Of a DNA stretch of 64,000 bases, positions 41,937-50,722 are shown piece by piece. The stretch is from Alicyclobacillus pomorum DSM 14955. Lineage in GTDB: Bacteria > Bacillota > Bacilli > Alicyclobacillales > Alicyclobacillaceae. Numbering within the stretch: position 1 is the first letter of the stretch; each line of letters begins with the position of its first letter. The stretch is taken from the NCBI RefSeq assembly GCF_000472905.1, contig NZ_AXAR01000002.1, positions 1 through 64,000 on the forward strand. Reading direction: 5' to 3'. A program made the translations under genes and the position numbers. The notes beneath the pieces are model-generated. The model made no database searches. It saw nothing but the letters and a program-made list of their open reading frames with translations, and was not told where the DNA came from.

Positions 41937-43196
41937 TCACTCTTGTGCCGTTGCAAAGACGTCGAGTACGCCTGTGATGGACTCCAGGTACGTTTTCTCG
42001 CTGTCAGCACCCAGTTCGAGGGGAGACACCATCACTTGGTGGACAGGTACCCGAACGCGCTGGCCATCCACCATGGTGTGGTAGCCGGAAAAATCGTGAA
42101 TTACGTAGTGCTGATGTCCGACTTTGCCGAGGTACATCATGACGTGGCCGCGCATGAACAAGAGGTCTCCGGCCGACAGCGTTGCCAGCACCTGAACTCT
42201 ATCGGCCACCGACGCCGCTTCTGGGACCATCCGTGTGCTGGGCAACGCCCGCTCCTGATCTCCGGTGTTGCGGGGAAGCTGTACCCCGAGCAACCGATAG
42301 ACATCCATCACCAGACTGGAACAATCGTGCAGACCACAACGGCTGCCCCAGCCATAGCGCTCGCCGAGTAACTGAAACGCTATCTCCACCACGGATTCCC
42401 GTGAAAACGGCAAATACCCGCGCCGGATGTGCGGCGTTTTCCGAATCAGCACCTGGTGCGGAGAGAACGCCCCCGTAGCGTCTCGGTCCGGCCAGACCGC
42501 CGCAACGTCGCCAATGGGTGCAGCGTAAGGACTGGGAACAGGCAAAGCGGCAGCAAACTCCACCGGTTGTCGCGAGACAGAGAGATGAAACGAATCTGGC
42601 TGTGTGGTCACCCCCGTGTCCGTGACCAGCCACAAGTCCTGTGATTGCACGTATTGCTCAAACTGTGTTGGAGATGCGTGCGCAATCCGTTCGCTCTGCA
42701 CCCAACCGGAATACGTGCAAGACACCACATATTGCCACATCCTGTCGGCACTGGTCCCCAAACACAACACCGGCTCAAACGTGTGAAGTGCGGTCTCTTG
42801 AAACTGATTGAATTCCACATCCTCTGGTGTCCGAAAAGCCATTGTGTGGGTGGGGTATGTCCGCACGTCCGCCTGGCCCACGGTGAACCCTGGCATCCAC
42901 GTTGGGAACGGTGTCAGTTGCGCGTTGTCTCGGATGCGATCCCAGAAGGTATGGTCCAACAGGGTTCCGATTTCATCGTAGAGCGTACGCGCATCACGCT
43001 TGAATTCGGGAAGATAGTCCATGGGTGACTCGTGGTGAAAGGCGTGCAGTAGGTCCACCAGTGCCGGACTGTGGCGCCGTATGGCGTGGTTGCAGGCTTC
43101 CCGCGTCCACCCAGGGGTTGCACGTCGGGGGATTCTTTCCATCCAGTATTCGGCTGACAGCATGTCGTCGGAGACGCCCGGAATCCACTCTGTCAA
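41937..43196 (-). CDS. Cytoplasmic NlpC/P60 peptidase, YkfC-like (gamma-D-glutamyl-diamino acid endopeptidase)
   Basis: The 419-residue protein has N-terminal SH3b-type domains (about 60-290, MPGFTVGQADVRTYPT, VVSCTYSGWVQSERI) and a C-terminal NlpC/P60 domain with RYGWGSRCGLHDCSSLVMDVYRLLGVQLPRNT (Cys), MRGHVMMYLG (His) and HDFSGYH (third His). This matches YkfC/DPP VI enzymes that cut murein peptides at gamma-D-Glu-diaminopimelate after L-Ala. No signal peptide is present, so it works on imported peptides in the cytoplasm. It follows the ABC binding protein in the operon. Confidence 0.85.
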   Translation of the reverse strand: MTEWIPGVSDDMLSAEYWMERIPRRATPGWTREACNHAIRRHSPALVDLLHAFHHESPMDYLPEFKRDARTLYDEIGTLLDHTFWDRIRDNAQLTPFPTWMPGFTVGQADVRTYPTHTMAFRTPEDVEFNQFQETALHTFEPVLCLGTSADRMWQYVVSCTYSGWVQSERIAHASPTQFEQYVQSQDLWLVTDTGVTTQPDSFHLSVSRQPVEFAAALPVPSPYAAPIGDVAAVWPDRDATGAFSPHQVLIRKTPHIRRGYLPFSRESVVEIAFQLLGERYGWGSRCGLHDCSSLVMDVYRLLGVQLPRNTGDQERALPSTRMVPEAASVADRVQVLATLSAGDLLFMRGHVMMYLGKVGHQHYVIHDFSGYHTMVDGQRVRVPVHQVMVSPLELGADSEKTYLESITGVLDVFATAQE

Positions 43197-43239
43197 TGCG
43201 CTCCCCTGCCTTTCCAGTGCCTCATCTCCACAAACGCAA

Positions 43240-43256
43240 GCGGGGCACTGTGCCCC
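43240..43256 (-). terminator. Hairpin between the ABC binding-protein and peptidase genes
   Basis: GGGGCA/TGCCCC with a 3-base loop. No clean T-run follows, so it may stabilise the binding-protein mRNA or cause partial termination, as is common after solute-binding-protein genes. Confidence 0.45.
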
Positions 43257-43274
43257 ACTTGGTTTGATATATCT

Positions 43275-44573
43275 TTATTTGAAGTACCAGCTGAGTGTGT
43301 TTTGAATGTCTTGCGCCGCCTGTTCCGGTGTCTTCTGCTTGGTCAGGAGCGGCAACAACACTTTTTGTTCCGCCGAGAAAATGCCGTTGTCGTCGTTCAC
43401 GGATTTGGACGAGGTGACCGGTGTCGGAGGCGGAGTGTCCATTGGGCTGCGAATGCCGAAGATGGGGTTGATGGCCTCTTGTTGATACCATTGATACGCC
43501 TGAATTGACAGCGGGTACTTGGACGGAATGCTGACGCCGGAAATCGGCGAGATTTCGCCCGCGATGTTAGAGAAGTCCTGGCCGAATGGCTGACTTCCCA
43601 CAAACTTCATGATATCTTCCGCAGCTTTTTCCACCTTGGGATCTTTGATGTTGTTGTTCATCGCAATATTGCCGTCGACGTACCAGTCAATCTTTGTCTG
43701 CTGATTGGATTTGGCCGGCGGAACCAGGAACGCCCCCATGTGAATGTTCGGATTGTCCTTCTGAATGGTCGGGACGTCGAAGATGCCGTCCATCACCATG
43801 GCGGACTTGCCCAGCGCGAAGTCCGTTTCCTGCTCGTTCCCACCAGAACCGACGGCTTTAAAGTTCGGTTCAAAGTAGTCCGCGAGTTGCTGATAATGGG
43901 CCAACGCGTCGACGTACGGTGGGTCTGTGTACTTCGCTTCCTTGGCCACGAGCTTTTTCGTGAAGTCGTTACCCAGGAACGTCGCGCCGACTTCGTCAAA
44001 GTTCAGCGCCAACATCCAACTCTGAATGCCCATGGTGGAGATGGGCGTGACGCCGTTTTGCTTCAACACTTGGCAAATGTGAATGAAGTCGTCCCACGTC
44101 TTTGGCGGCTGTAGGTTGTATTTCGCGAAGATATCCTTGTTGTAGAAAATCTCCATCGTTTGAATCGCGAACGGAACGCCGTATGTCTTTCCTTGGTACT
44201 GCGCCGACTGCAGCGAAGCCTTGTTATTGATGCTGGAGAAGTTCACCACGTTGTCCAGCGGTTTCAGCATGTTGGCTGCGGCGTATTTCAGCGTACCTTC
44301 CCCGGCGCGCGTGTACATGATGTCGGGCCCCTTACCCCCGTCCATCGCGGTCTGCAGAACCGAGTCGTAACTGGTCGGCTGAACTGGCCTGAAGCTGATT
44401 TTGATGTTCTCTCCTTTTTGGTTGAGTGCGTCCTGAACTTGCTGCCACAGCTGCTTGTCTTGGGAACGCCATGTCCAAACGGTGATAGTGGTTGCACCAG
44501 ACCCTGACCCACAGCCGGTGAGCAGCATGCCGCTCGTGGCGAAGATGCCCAATACCGCAAGTGCCTTTTTCAT
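43275..44573 (-). CDS. ABC transporter substrate-binding lipoprotein (sugar/muropeptide)
   Basis: The 432-residue extracellular binding protein has a lipobox LLTGC, the family-1 (MalE/MsmE-type) core ITVWTWRSQDKQLWQQVQDALNQ, TAMDGGKGPDIMYT, QGKTYGVPFAIQTMEIFYNKDIFAKYNLQPPKTWDDF and ALGKSAMVMDGIFDVP. It captures a carbohydrate and hands it to the permeases at 44675 and 45571. Context with murR, murQ and namZ points to MurNAc-containing saccharides or muropeptides. Confidence 0.88.
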   Translation of the reverse strand: MKKALAVLGIFATSGMLLTGCGSGSGATTITVWTWRSQDKQLWQQVQDALNQKGENIKISFRPVQPTSYDSVLQTAMDGGKGPDIMYTRAGEGTLKYAAANMLKPLDNVVNFSSINNKASLQSAQYQGKTYGVPFAIQTMEIFYNKDIFAKYNLQPPKTWDDFIHICQVLKQNGVTPISTMGIQSWMLALNFDEVGATFLGNDFTKKLVAKEAKYTDPPYVDALAHYQQLADYFEPNFKAVGSGGNEQETDFALGKSAMVMDGIFDVPTIQKDNPNIHMGAFLVPPAKSNQQTKIDWYVDGNIAMNNNIKDPKVEKAAEDIMKFVGSQPFGQDFSNIAGEISPISGVSIPSKYPLSIQAYQWYQQEAINPIFGIRSPMDTPPPTPVTSSKSVNDDNGIFSAEQKVLLPLLTKQKTPEQAAQDIQNTLSWYFK

Positions 44574-44674
44574 TCATAGTCCCCCTCGGGTTTGTTTTGT
44601 TGTGAAACTCAGGCTGACTTCACAAGCCCAGCGATTTGCAAACGTGCATCACTCCCTTTGCGTTGCAACGCATT

Positions 44675-45496
44675 TCATAATTTGATAGCGCCTTCCGTCA
44701 TGTTTCTGATGAATTGACGCGATGCGAAGATAAAGACAATGACGGTCGGCAGCATGACCATCACAAGTGCTGGCAAAAGCAAATTCCACTGGGTCGCGTA
44801 CTGTCCGACAAACGACAGGACACCGACAGCGACCGTCATCTGGTTCGGATCGGACAAAAGAATCAGCGGGAAGAAGAAGCCGTTCCAAGCGGATACGAAG
44901 TTGAGCAAAGCCACCGTACTCAGCGCTGGCCGGACGAGCGGCAAAATCACACGGTAGAACGTCTGGAAGTGGCTTGCGCCGTCTAACAGAGCGGCCTCCT
45001 CCAGGTCTTTCGGGACGGACCGGATAAAGTTGACGAGCAAAAACACGCTGAACGACAGACCGCTCGCCGAGTAGACAAGGATGACGGACAAGAGGCTGTC
45101 GAGCATATGCAGTTGCTTCATCAAGACAAACAGGGGCACTGCAATCATCTGGATGGGGAGCGCTAGGCCCGCCAGAAACGTCAGGTAGATCAGCTGGTTA
45201 CCGCGAAATTCAAATCGTGCAATGACGTACGCAGCCATGGATGAACACACCACAATGATGACCACCGACACCACAGCGACAATGGCTGTATTGACGAGGA
45301 AGGTGCCAATATTCCCTTCGGACCAAGCGTCGGCATAGTTGGACCACTGAATGGATGTCGGAATACTGAACGGATGGCTAATGATGCCCGGCAAGTCTTT
45401 GAATGACATCGATACCAAGTCCAACAGCGGCAGTAGGACAATAAGCGCGTAGAGGGCCAGCAACACGTACGAGATGACCGGTCGCTTTGTCTGCAT
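44675..45496 (-). CDS. ABC sugar permease, MalG type
   Basis: A 273-residue inner-membrane protein with six spans. It has the EAA loop EEAALLDGASHFQTFYRVILPLVRPA that contacts the ATPase, and the MalG-type ending FIFASRQFIRNMTEGAIKL. TTG at 45520 also opens the frame, but GAAGGGAG lies before the ATG at 45496. It pairs with the MalF-type permease upstream. Confidence 0.9.
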   Translation of the reverse strand: MQTKRPVISYVLLALYALIVLLPLLDLVSMSFKDLPGIISHPFSIPTSIQWSNYADAWSEGNIGTFLVNTAIVAVVSVVIIVVCSSMAAYVIARFEFRGNQLIYLTFLAGLALPIQMIAVPLFVLMKQLHMLDSLLSVILVYSASGLSFSVFLLVNFIRSVPKDLEEAALLDGASHFQTFYRVILPLVRPALSTVALLNFVSAWNGFFFPLILLSDPNQMTVAVGVLSFVGQYATQWNLLLPALVMVMLPTVIVFIFASRQFIRNMTEGAIKL

Positions 45497-45570
45497 GGGC
45501 CGAACTCCCTTCGTTGACAAATCGCTGGAAGAAGGTAGAAATTAGCAAGTGCGTGTCCGAATCGGTGCCT

Positions 45571-46485
45571 CTACAAATCTGCCGAGGCACGTTTTTGCAT
45601 GAGCACCAGAATGGCGGACGCCATCATCACGATGATGAAGCCGAGGACCGCGAGCGCCGTCGCCAGACCCATGCCCTGCGCTGTGGTGCCGAAGCCGCCG
45701 AATGCCGTCCGGTAGAACAAGGTGCCAATGACATCGGTGGCGTAGTTGGGACCGGCCTGCGTGCCCTCCATGATGAAGATGTAGTCGAACACGCCGAATG
45801 CACCGACGAAGTTTAGCGTGGTGATGGTCAGGAACGTCGGTTTAATCATGGGGAACACGACGGAAAAGAACGTGCGGAATTCGCTGGCACCGTCCACCTT
45901 CGCGGCTTCCAACACTTCGCTGGGCACGCCAATGAGCGCTGCGATGAAAATCAGGATAGGCAGCCCCATACCGGCCCATGCAGTGATGACGGCAATCACC
46001 GGCAACGCCCATTGCTCGCTGCCAAGAAAGGCGATGTTCAGGAAATTGAGGTGCAATGCCTTGAGCAGTACCGGGATGGCTCCATCGTTCGGCTCGAGGT
46101 ACATCGCCCACAGGTACGCGACAACGATAGGCGGCACAACCATGGGGATGAAGTAAATTACTTGCAGCCAACGCGAGGCCGTTTCTCGGATCCGCATCAA
46201 TAGGTAAGCAAGTCCCAAGCCGATGATGCTCGTCAGAATCATAGACAGGACAAAGAAGTACACGTTGTGATATACGGCGCGCCAGAACTGCCCGGCAAAT
46301 TGAGGTGAAAACAGGATGTAGGTGAAGTTCTTCAGCCCGACAAAGTCTTTCAGCGGGCCGACGCCGTCCCAATTGTAGAGACTGTAGCGCAAGCTCGAGA
46401 GAAACGGGTACACGATGAACACGAGATAGAGCAGTACGGCAGGGGCCAGAAACACGGCAATCACGGTTCGATTTTTTCGTTGCAA
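45571..46485 (-). CDS. ABC sugar permease, MalF type
   Basis: A 304-residue inner-membrane protein with six spans: VFLAPAVLLYLVFIVYPFLSSLRYSLYNWDG at the start and the EAA loop EVLEAAKVDGASEFRTFFSVVFPMIKPT. It is the first transport gene after murR in the operon. No ATPase gene is in the operon, so a shared MsmX-type ATPase encoded elsewhere must energise it. Confidence 0.9.
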   Translation of the reverse strand: MQRKNRTVIAVFLAPAVLLYLVFIVYPFLSSLRYSLYNWDGVGPLKDFVGLKNFTYILFSPQFAGQFWRAVYHNVYFFVLSMILTSIIGLGLAYLLMRIRETASRWLQVIYFIPMVVPPIVVAYLWAMYLEPNDGAIPVLLKALHLNFLNIAFLGSEQWALPVIAVITAWAGMGLPILIFIAALIGVPSEVLEAAKVDGASEFRTFFSVVFPMIKPTFLTITTLNFVGAFGVFDYIFIMEGTQAGPNYATDVIGTLFYRTAFGGFGTTAQGMGLATALAVLGFIIVMMASAILVLMQKRASADL

Positions 46486-46510
46486 GCGGTTTCACTCCCG
46501 TTGATGGACA

Positions 46511-47389
46511 TCATGGAGAAGGCTGGTCTCCGGAGCGCTCCAATTTGTGGCTGGCCACAGCTTTTCTCGACGATTCCAAAGGCGCATAAATCTTTTCATC
46601 AAAATGGTTGGCGAGATAGATAAAGAGCGTATCAATGATGGCGAGTGCCGAAATCCGAGAGGCCGTTGCGGCGACTCGGAAACGGGGTTCCACGGCGCTG
46701 GTGCAAAGCCGCGTGTTGGCGATGCGGTGGAGTGGCGTGTCTCCAAAGCACGTGATGGCAATGATGTGCGCACCGTTGTCCGATGCCATTTGAGCCACTT
46801 CCACTACGTCAGACGTCTTCCCAGAATGGGACACGGCAACCATGGTATCCTTCGATCCCAACTGCGCGGCCACTGTCGCTGCCGTGTGAAAGTCACTGGA
46901 CGCCTGCACGGAAAACCCAATACGGAGCAACTTTTGCGCCAAGTCATTGGCCACCATCCCGGACGCGCCAACGCCAAATGTGAGAATGCGACGCGCGTTC
47001 ACCAAATGATGTACGGCCGTTTCCACGTCCGTTTCGCGAAGCAAGCGAAACGTATTCTGGATGGTCTGGTTCAGACTCTCCTCCACGGCCAGCACTATGG
47101 ATCCGAACGACCCGTCCAACTGCAACTCCGTGTATTCCCCGGTGGCATTGGACTGGACGTCGCTGGCCACACGAAGCTTGAAGTCGTTGTACCCCTCAAA
47201 GCCGAGCGATTTCCACAGGCGAACCACCGCCGCCGGGCTTCCCCCGCTCCTTTGCGCCAGTTCTTGCACCGTGAGGTTCACGATATCCGCGGGGTGGCGG
47301 AGGACGTAATCTGCAATCTTTGCTTCAGACTCGGACAGCGATGCCAGCGATTCTTTCAATCGAACAAGCCCACCACCCGGGATGTACAT
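46511..47389 (-). CDS. murR: RpiR-family transcriptional regulator, MurR-like
   Basis: The ~292-residue protein has an N-terminal RpiR helix-turn-helix (SESEAKIADYVLRHPADIVNLTVQELAQRSGGSPAAVVRLWKSLGFEGYNDFKLRVASD) and a SIS sugar-phosphate domain (RILTFGVGASGMVANDLAQKLLRIGF, VAVSHSGKTSDVVEVAQMASDNGAHIIAIT). MurR regulators sense MurNAc-6-phosphate. The frame opens at 47488, but GGGGTGA sits just before the ATG at 47389. It is divergent from namZ-murQ and heads the ABC operon. Confidence 0.87.
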   Translation of the reverse strand: MYIPGGGLVRLKESLASLSESEAKIADYVLRHPADIVNLTVQELAQRSGGSPAAVVRLWKSLGFEGYNDFKLRVASDVQSNATGEYTELQLDGSFGSIVLAVEESLNQTIQNTFRLLRETDVETAVHHLVNARRILTFGVGASGMVANDLAQKLLRIGFSVQASSDFHTAATVAAQLGSKDTMVAVSHSGKTSDVVEVAQMASDNGAHIIAITCFGDTPLHRIANTRLCTSAVEPRFRVAATASRISALAIIDTLFIYLANHFDEKIYAPLESSRKAVASHKLERSGDQPSP

Positions 47390-47508
47390 CCTATCACCCC
47401 TGAAAAAATTTTTTACACAATTTACTCTATATTTGAAACATATTATTATGCTTTTAACAGCGTTGGTCAATTCTAAATTTTCAATCATCAGTTTGGAGGC
47501 GGCAAACG
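47390..47508. promoter_or_regulatory. Divergent murR-namZ promoter region with palindrome
   Basis: 119 A+T-rich bases. A near-perfect palindrome TGAAAAAATTTTTTACA lies at 47401-47417 in the murR leader, a possible MurR operator. Toward namZ, TTTACT and TATTAT are spaced by 17 bases (47421-47449), a plausible sigma-A promoter. Both are inferred from sequence only. Confidence 0.4.
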
Positions 47509-48660
47509 GTGGTTTTACTAGGCATTGAAGCGTTGTTGGAAAGGCAGCGCAGACTTCTCGTCGGCAAGCGAATTGGACTCGTCACGAACTACAACGTCAT
47601 GGATAGATACTTTCGCTCCACCGTCCATCTGCTGACTCAAGAACGAGGCTGGGAAGTCAAGAAGCTGTTTGGGCCGGAACACGGCGTGCGCAACTGTGCC
47701 AAGGAAGGCGAACAGGTGTCTTCTGAAGTAGATCCTTACACCGGACTGGTCGCCTACAGCCTGTACGGAGACACTCACAAGCCCACCTCCGAGATGTTGC
47801 AAGGGATGGACGTCTTGGTCTTTGACTTGGTGGACGTGGGTGCCCGCTACTACACGAACATCGGGACCATGGTGCATTGCCTGGAATCCTGCGCGGAACT
47901 CGGGTTGCCACTGGTTGTACTGGATAGACCCAACCCGTTGAATGGCCTCACCCGCGAAGGGAACATCTTGTCCCCATCGTTTGCGTCTCTGGTCGGCATG
48001 TTCCCGATGCCAAACCGCCACGGTCTGACCCTCGGTGAACTGGCGATGCTCTACAACCAACAGCTGCCTCGGCCCTGCGACTTGACCGTCGTACGCGCGG
48101 AAGGCTGGCAACGACAGATGATGTGGCCCGAAACCGGTCTCCCGTTTGTACCGCCTTCTCCCAACACCACGTGTTTTGACATGGTCCTCCTCTATCCAGG
48201 CACCTGTTTGGTGGAAGGCACCAACCTGAGCGAGGGTCGTGGCACCACCCGTCCCTTCGAAATTATCGGTGCTCCCTTCGCGGATGCCCACCGCGTGGCA
48301 AACGTGTTCTCAGAATATGGCCTGCCCGGCGTCATCGCGCGCCCGACCTACTTTGTCCCGACGTACAAGAAATACGTCGGCGTACTGTGCCAAGGCGTAC
48401 AGTTGCACGTGACCGACGCAGCGGCATTGCAACCCGTGAAGACAGGCCTCCTTCTCCTTGAAACGTTCGCCAAACTGTATCCGAACGAATTTTCTATATT
48501 AGAGCCCCGGCCAAACGACCGTCGATTCCTGGATTTGTTAGCGGGTACCGATGAACTCGGAGACCTCATCTTCGAGGGGCGTGCCACCGAGTACCTGGAG
48601 CAGTCAAAAGCGGAACTGGAAGCATTCAACGACAAGGTTTCCCCATTCTATCTTTACTAG
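47509..48660 (+). CDS. namZ: Exo-beta-N-acetylmuramidase (DUF1343/GH171), cytoplasmic form
   Basis: The 383-residue protein is DUF1343 (YbbC/NamZ): GIEALLERQRRLLVGKRIGLVTNYN, LFGPEHGVRNCAKEGEQVSSEVDPYTGLVAYSLYG, DLVDVGARYYTNIGTMVHCLE, VLDRPNPLNG and YPGTCLVEGTNLSEGRGTTRPFEIIGAPF. NamZ removes MurNAc from the non-reducing end of MurNAc-GlcNAc chains. B. subtilis NamZ is exported, but this one begins directly with the catalytic domain and has no signal peptide, so its substrate must be imported. GGAGGCGG precedes the GTG/first Met; it heads the namZ-murQ-amidase-kinase operon. Confidence 0.9.
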   Translation: MVLLGIEALLERQRRLLVGKRIGLVTNYNVMDRYFRSTVHLLTQERGWEVKKLFGPEHGVRNCAKEGEQVSSEVDPYTGLVAYSLYGDTHKPTSEMLQGMDVLVFDLVDVGARYYTNIGTMVHCLESCAELGLPLVVLDRPNPLNGLTREGNILSPSFASLVGMFPMPNRHGLTLGELAMLYNQQLPRPCDLTVVRAEGWQRQMMWPETGLPFVPPSPNTTCFDMVLLYPGTCLVEGTNLSEGRGTTRPFEIIGAPFADAHRVANVFSEYGLPGVIARPTYFVPTYKKYVGVLCQGVQLHVTDAAALQPVKTGLLLLETFAKLYPNEFSILEPRPNDRRFLDLLAGTDELGDLIFEGRATEYLEQSKAELEAFNDKVSPFYLY

Positions 48661-48673
48661 GAGCGAAATCGAC

Positions 48674-49603
48674 ATGAGTGACCTCGACGTGATTTGGACA
48701 GAGCTCCTCACTGAGCAGCCGAATCCGGACACCCCGGACTTAGACAGCTTCTCCGCGCTGGACATTGTCACCAAGATGAACGAATTTGACCGGTCGGTGC
48801 CGGACGCCGTAGGCAAGGTATTGCCGACGGTCGCCCAAGCCATCAATTGTATTGTGGATAAACTGAAGGAAGGCGGTCGGCTGTTTTACGTCGGTGCCGG
48901 AACCAGCGGCAGACTCGGGATTCTCGATGCGGCGGAGTGCCCCCCGACGTTTAATACGCCGCCCGATTTGGTGCAGGCGGTCATCGCCGGAGGCACCGGC
49001 GCCATCTTTCAAGCCCTAGAACATGCGGAGGACCACCCTGAGTTCGGCGCGGCGGACTTGCGTGATGGAGGTGTCTGTGGCGCCGATGTGGTGGTTGGGA
49101 TTGCAGCCAGCGGCCGAACGCCCTACGTGATTGGCGCGCTTCAGTACGCGCGGAGCGTTGGGGCGGCCACCATTTCCTTAGCCTGCAATGTGAACGCACG
49201 GGTCAGCCAATACGCAGACATTGCCATTGAAGTCAACACGGGCCCGGAAATTCTGATGGGCTCCACCCGGTTGAAGGCAGGCACCGCGCAGAAGTTGGTC
49301 CTGAACATGTTGAGCACCGGCACCATGATTCGGCTCGGCAAAGTTTACCGAAACTTGATGGTGGATGTGAAAGCGACCAACGAGAAGTTGGTGGAACGGT
49401 CTAAGCGCATCATCATGCTCGCCACCGGCGTGCCCTACGATGTGGCCGCACGCGCGCTGTCGGACGCAGAGGGTCACGTCAAGCTCGCCATCATCATGCT
49501 TCAAAAGCAGGTCGACAAGCCAACAGCCCGCTCTTTACTGGACCGCGCGGACGGATTCCTCCGGAAAGCCCTTCAAGCGGACGCCCATCCAAGGGAGGTG
49601 TGA
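48674..49603 (+). CDS. murQ: N-acetylmuramic acid 6-phosphate etherase
   Basis: MurQ splits MurNAc-6-phosphate into GlcNAc-6-phosphate and D-lactate. The 309-residue SIS-domain protein has FYVGAGTSGRLGILDAAECPPTF with Glu88 and ALEHAEDHPEFGA with Glu119, matching the two catalytic glutamates of the E. coli enzyme, then GIAASGRTPYVIGAL and NMLSTGTMIRLGKVYRNLMVDVKATNEKL. The frame is open from 48551 inside namZ; AGGAG sets the ATG at 48674, 13 bases after the namZ stop. Confidence 0.95.
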   Translation: MSDLDVIWTELLTEQPNPDTPDLDSFSALDIVTKMNEFDRSVPDAVGKVLPTVAQAINCIVDKLKEGGRLFYVGAGTSGRLGILDAAECPPTFNTPPDLVQAVIAGGTGAIFQALEHAEDHPEFGAADLRDGGVCGADVVVGIAASGRTPYVIGALQYARSVGAATISLACNVNARVSQYADIAIEVNTGPEILMGSTRLKAGTAQKLVLNMLSTGTMIRLGKVYRNLMVDVKATNEKLVERSKRIIMLATGVPYDVAARALSDAEGHVKLAIIMLQKQVDKPTARSLLDRADGFLRKALQADAHPREV

Positions 49604-49605
49604 GG

Positions 49606-50670
49606 ATGCGCATTCATCCCAAAGGGTTTCAACAGATGACGGCACTGCTCGAACGCCAAACCTCTGACCTGCGCATTCCAGGCGCGGTGGTGGCGGTGGG
49701 TATCGGATGCGACGTCCTCTACCGCGAGGCGTTTGGATACGCGGAAAACCTGAGAGGTCACGTGCGGGCGATGCACCACGACACCATTTTCGATCTCGCC
49801 TCTCTCACGAAAGTTGTGGCCACACTGCCAAGCATCCTGACGTTGATTGACAACGGCCACATCCGCTTGAACGACCCTGTTTCCCTGTTCCTTCCCGAGT
49901 TTACAACGGAAGCGAAATCAACGGTTACCCTCCGCCATTTATTGACCCATACCTCTGGCCTCCCGGCATCCCGCCTGTTTTATAAAATGCACACCACTCC
50001 ACACGCTATCCTTGAGGCAGTACGTCGCGAACCGCTGGAACACGCACCTGGGGCGCAGGTGGTGTACAGCGACCTGGGGTTTGTTCTCCTCGGCGACATT
50101 GTGCGAGCAGTGACCGGGATGCCTCTGGATCAGTACGCAGAGAAACAGATCTTCCAGCCCTTTGGAATGAAAACCACCGGGTACTGCCCATCCCCCGAAT
50201 TCAAACCGTGGATTGCCGCGACGGAAGAAATGGACGGCCAACCGGCGAAAGTGGGCGTTGTGCACGATGAGAACGCCGAAGCACTCGGCGGCGTCGCAGG
50301 TCATGCTGGTCTGTTTGCCTCCATGTCAGACCTGATTCAATATGTATCCATGTGGCTCAATCCAACGTCGGACTTGTTATCCCCAGCCGTTCGACGCGTT
50401 GCGGTACAATGTCACACCGAAGGATTGAACGGGCGGCGCGGCATCGGTTGGGTGTGTCGACACGACGCGTATGACCACACCGGTGATTTGTGGCCGGAAA
50501 CGACCGTCGGCCACACGGGATTCACCGGAACGAGCCTCGCGTTTGATCCGGTGTCGAAGTTGTGGATGATCCTTTTGACAAACGACGTCCACTACGGGCG
50601 AGAAAAGAAACACATTGTGCGCTTGCGAGGGCTCCTACACAACCTCATTGGGAGCAGCTTGATAGAGTAA
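49606..50670 (+). CDS. Beta-lactamase-fold serine hydrolase, AmiE-like (MurNAc-L-Ala amidase candidate)
   Basis: The 354-residue class C beta-lactamase-family protein shows the SxxK motif SLTK (Ser66-Lys69), YSDLG for the YxN position and GHTGFTGT for the KTG-type triad. The B. subtilis counterpart in the MurNAc cluster is AmiE (YbbE), an N-acetylmuramoyl-L-alanine amidase that is exported; this protein has no signal peptide and should act in the cytoplasm on imported muropeptides. ATG at 49606 overlaps no murQ codon beyond a few bases (murQ stops at 49603) and follows GGGAGG by 7 bases. Confidence 0.82.
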   Translation: MRIHPKGFQQMTALLERQTSDLRIPGAVVAVGIGCDVLYREAFGYAENLRGHVRAMHHDTIFDLASLTKVVATLPSILTLIDNGHIRLNDPVSLFLPEFTTEAKSTVTLRHLLTHTSGLPASRLFYKMHTTPHAILEAVRREPLEHAPGAQVVYSDLGFVLLGDIVRAVTGMPLDQYAEKQIFQPFGMKTTGYCPSPEFKPWIAATEEMDGQPAKVGVVHDENAEALGGVAGHAGLFASMSDLIQYVSMWLNPTSDLLSPAVRRVAVQCHTEGLNGRRGIGWVCRHDAYDHTGDLWPETTVGHTGFTGTSLAFDPVSKLWMILLTNDVHYGREKKHIVRLRGLLHNLIGSSLIE

Positions 50671-50722
50671 TGCGAGCATGGCAAAGAACGATTGAATTCA
50701 AAGCATACGAGGGGCGAAGCCA

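Noticed and set aside
40183-42084. Plus-strand frames of 322 and 299 codons
   Set aside because: Antisense to the CocE-type hydrolase and the peptidase; amino-acid composition is typical of reverse-strand shadows.
46547-47476. 309-codon plus-strand frame
   Set aside because: Shadow of murR, no family motif and no start signal.
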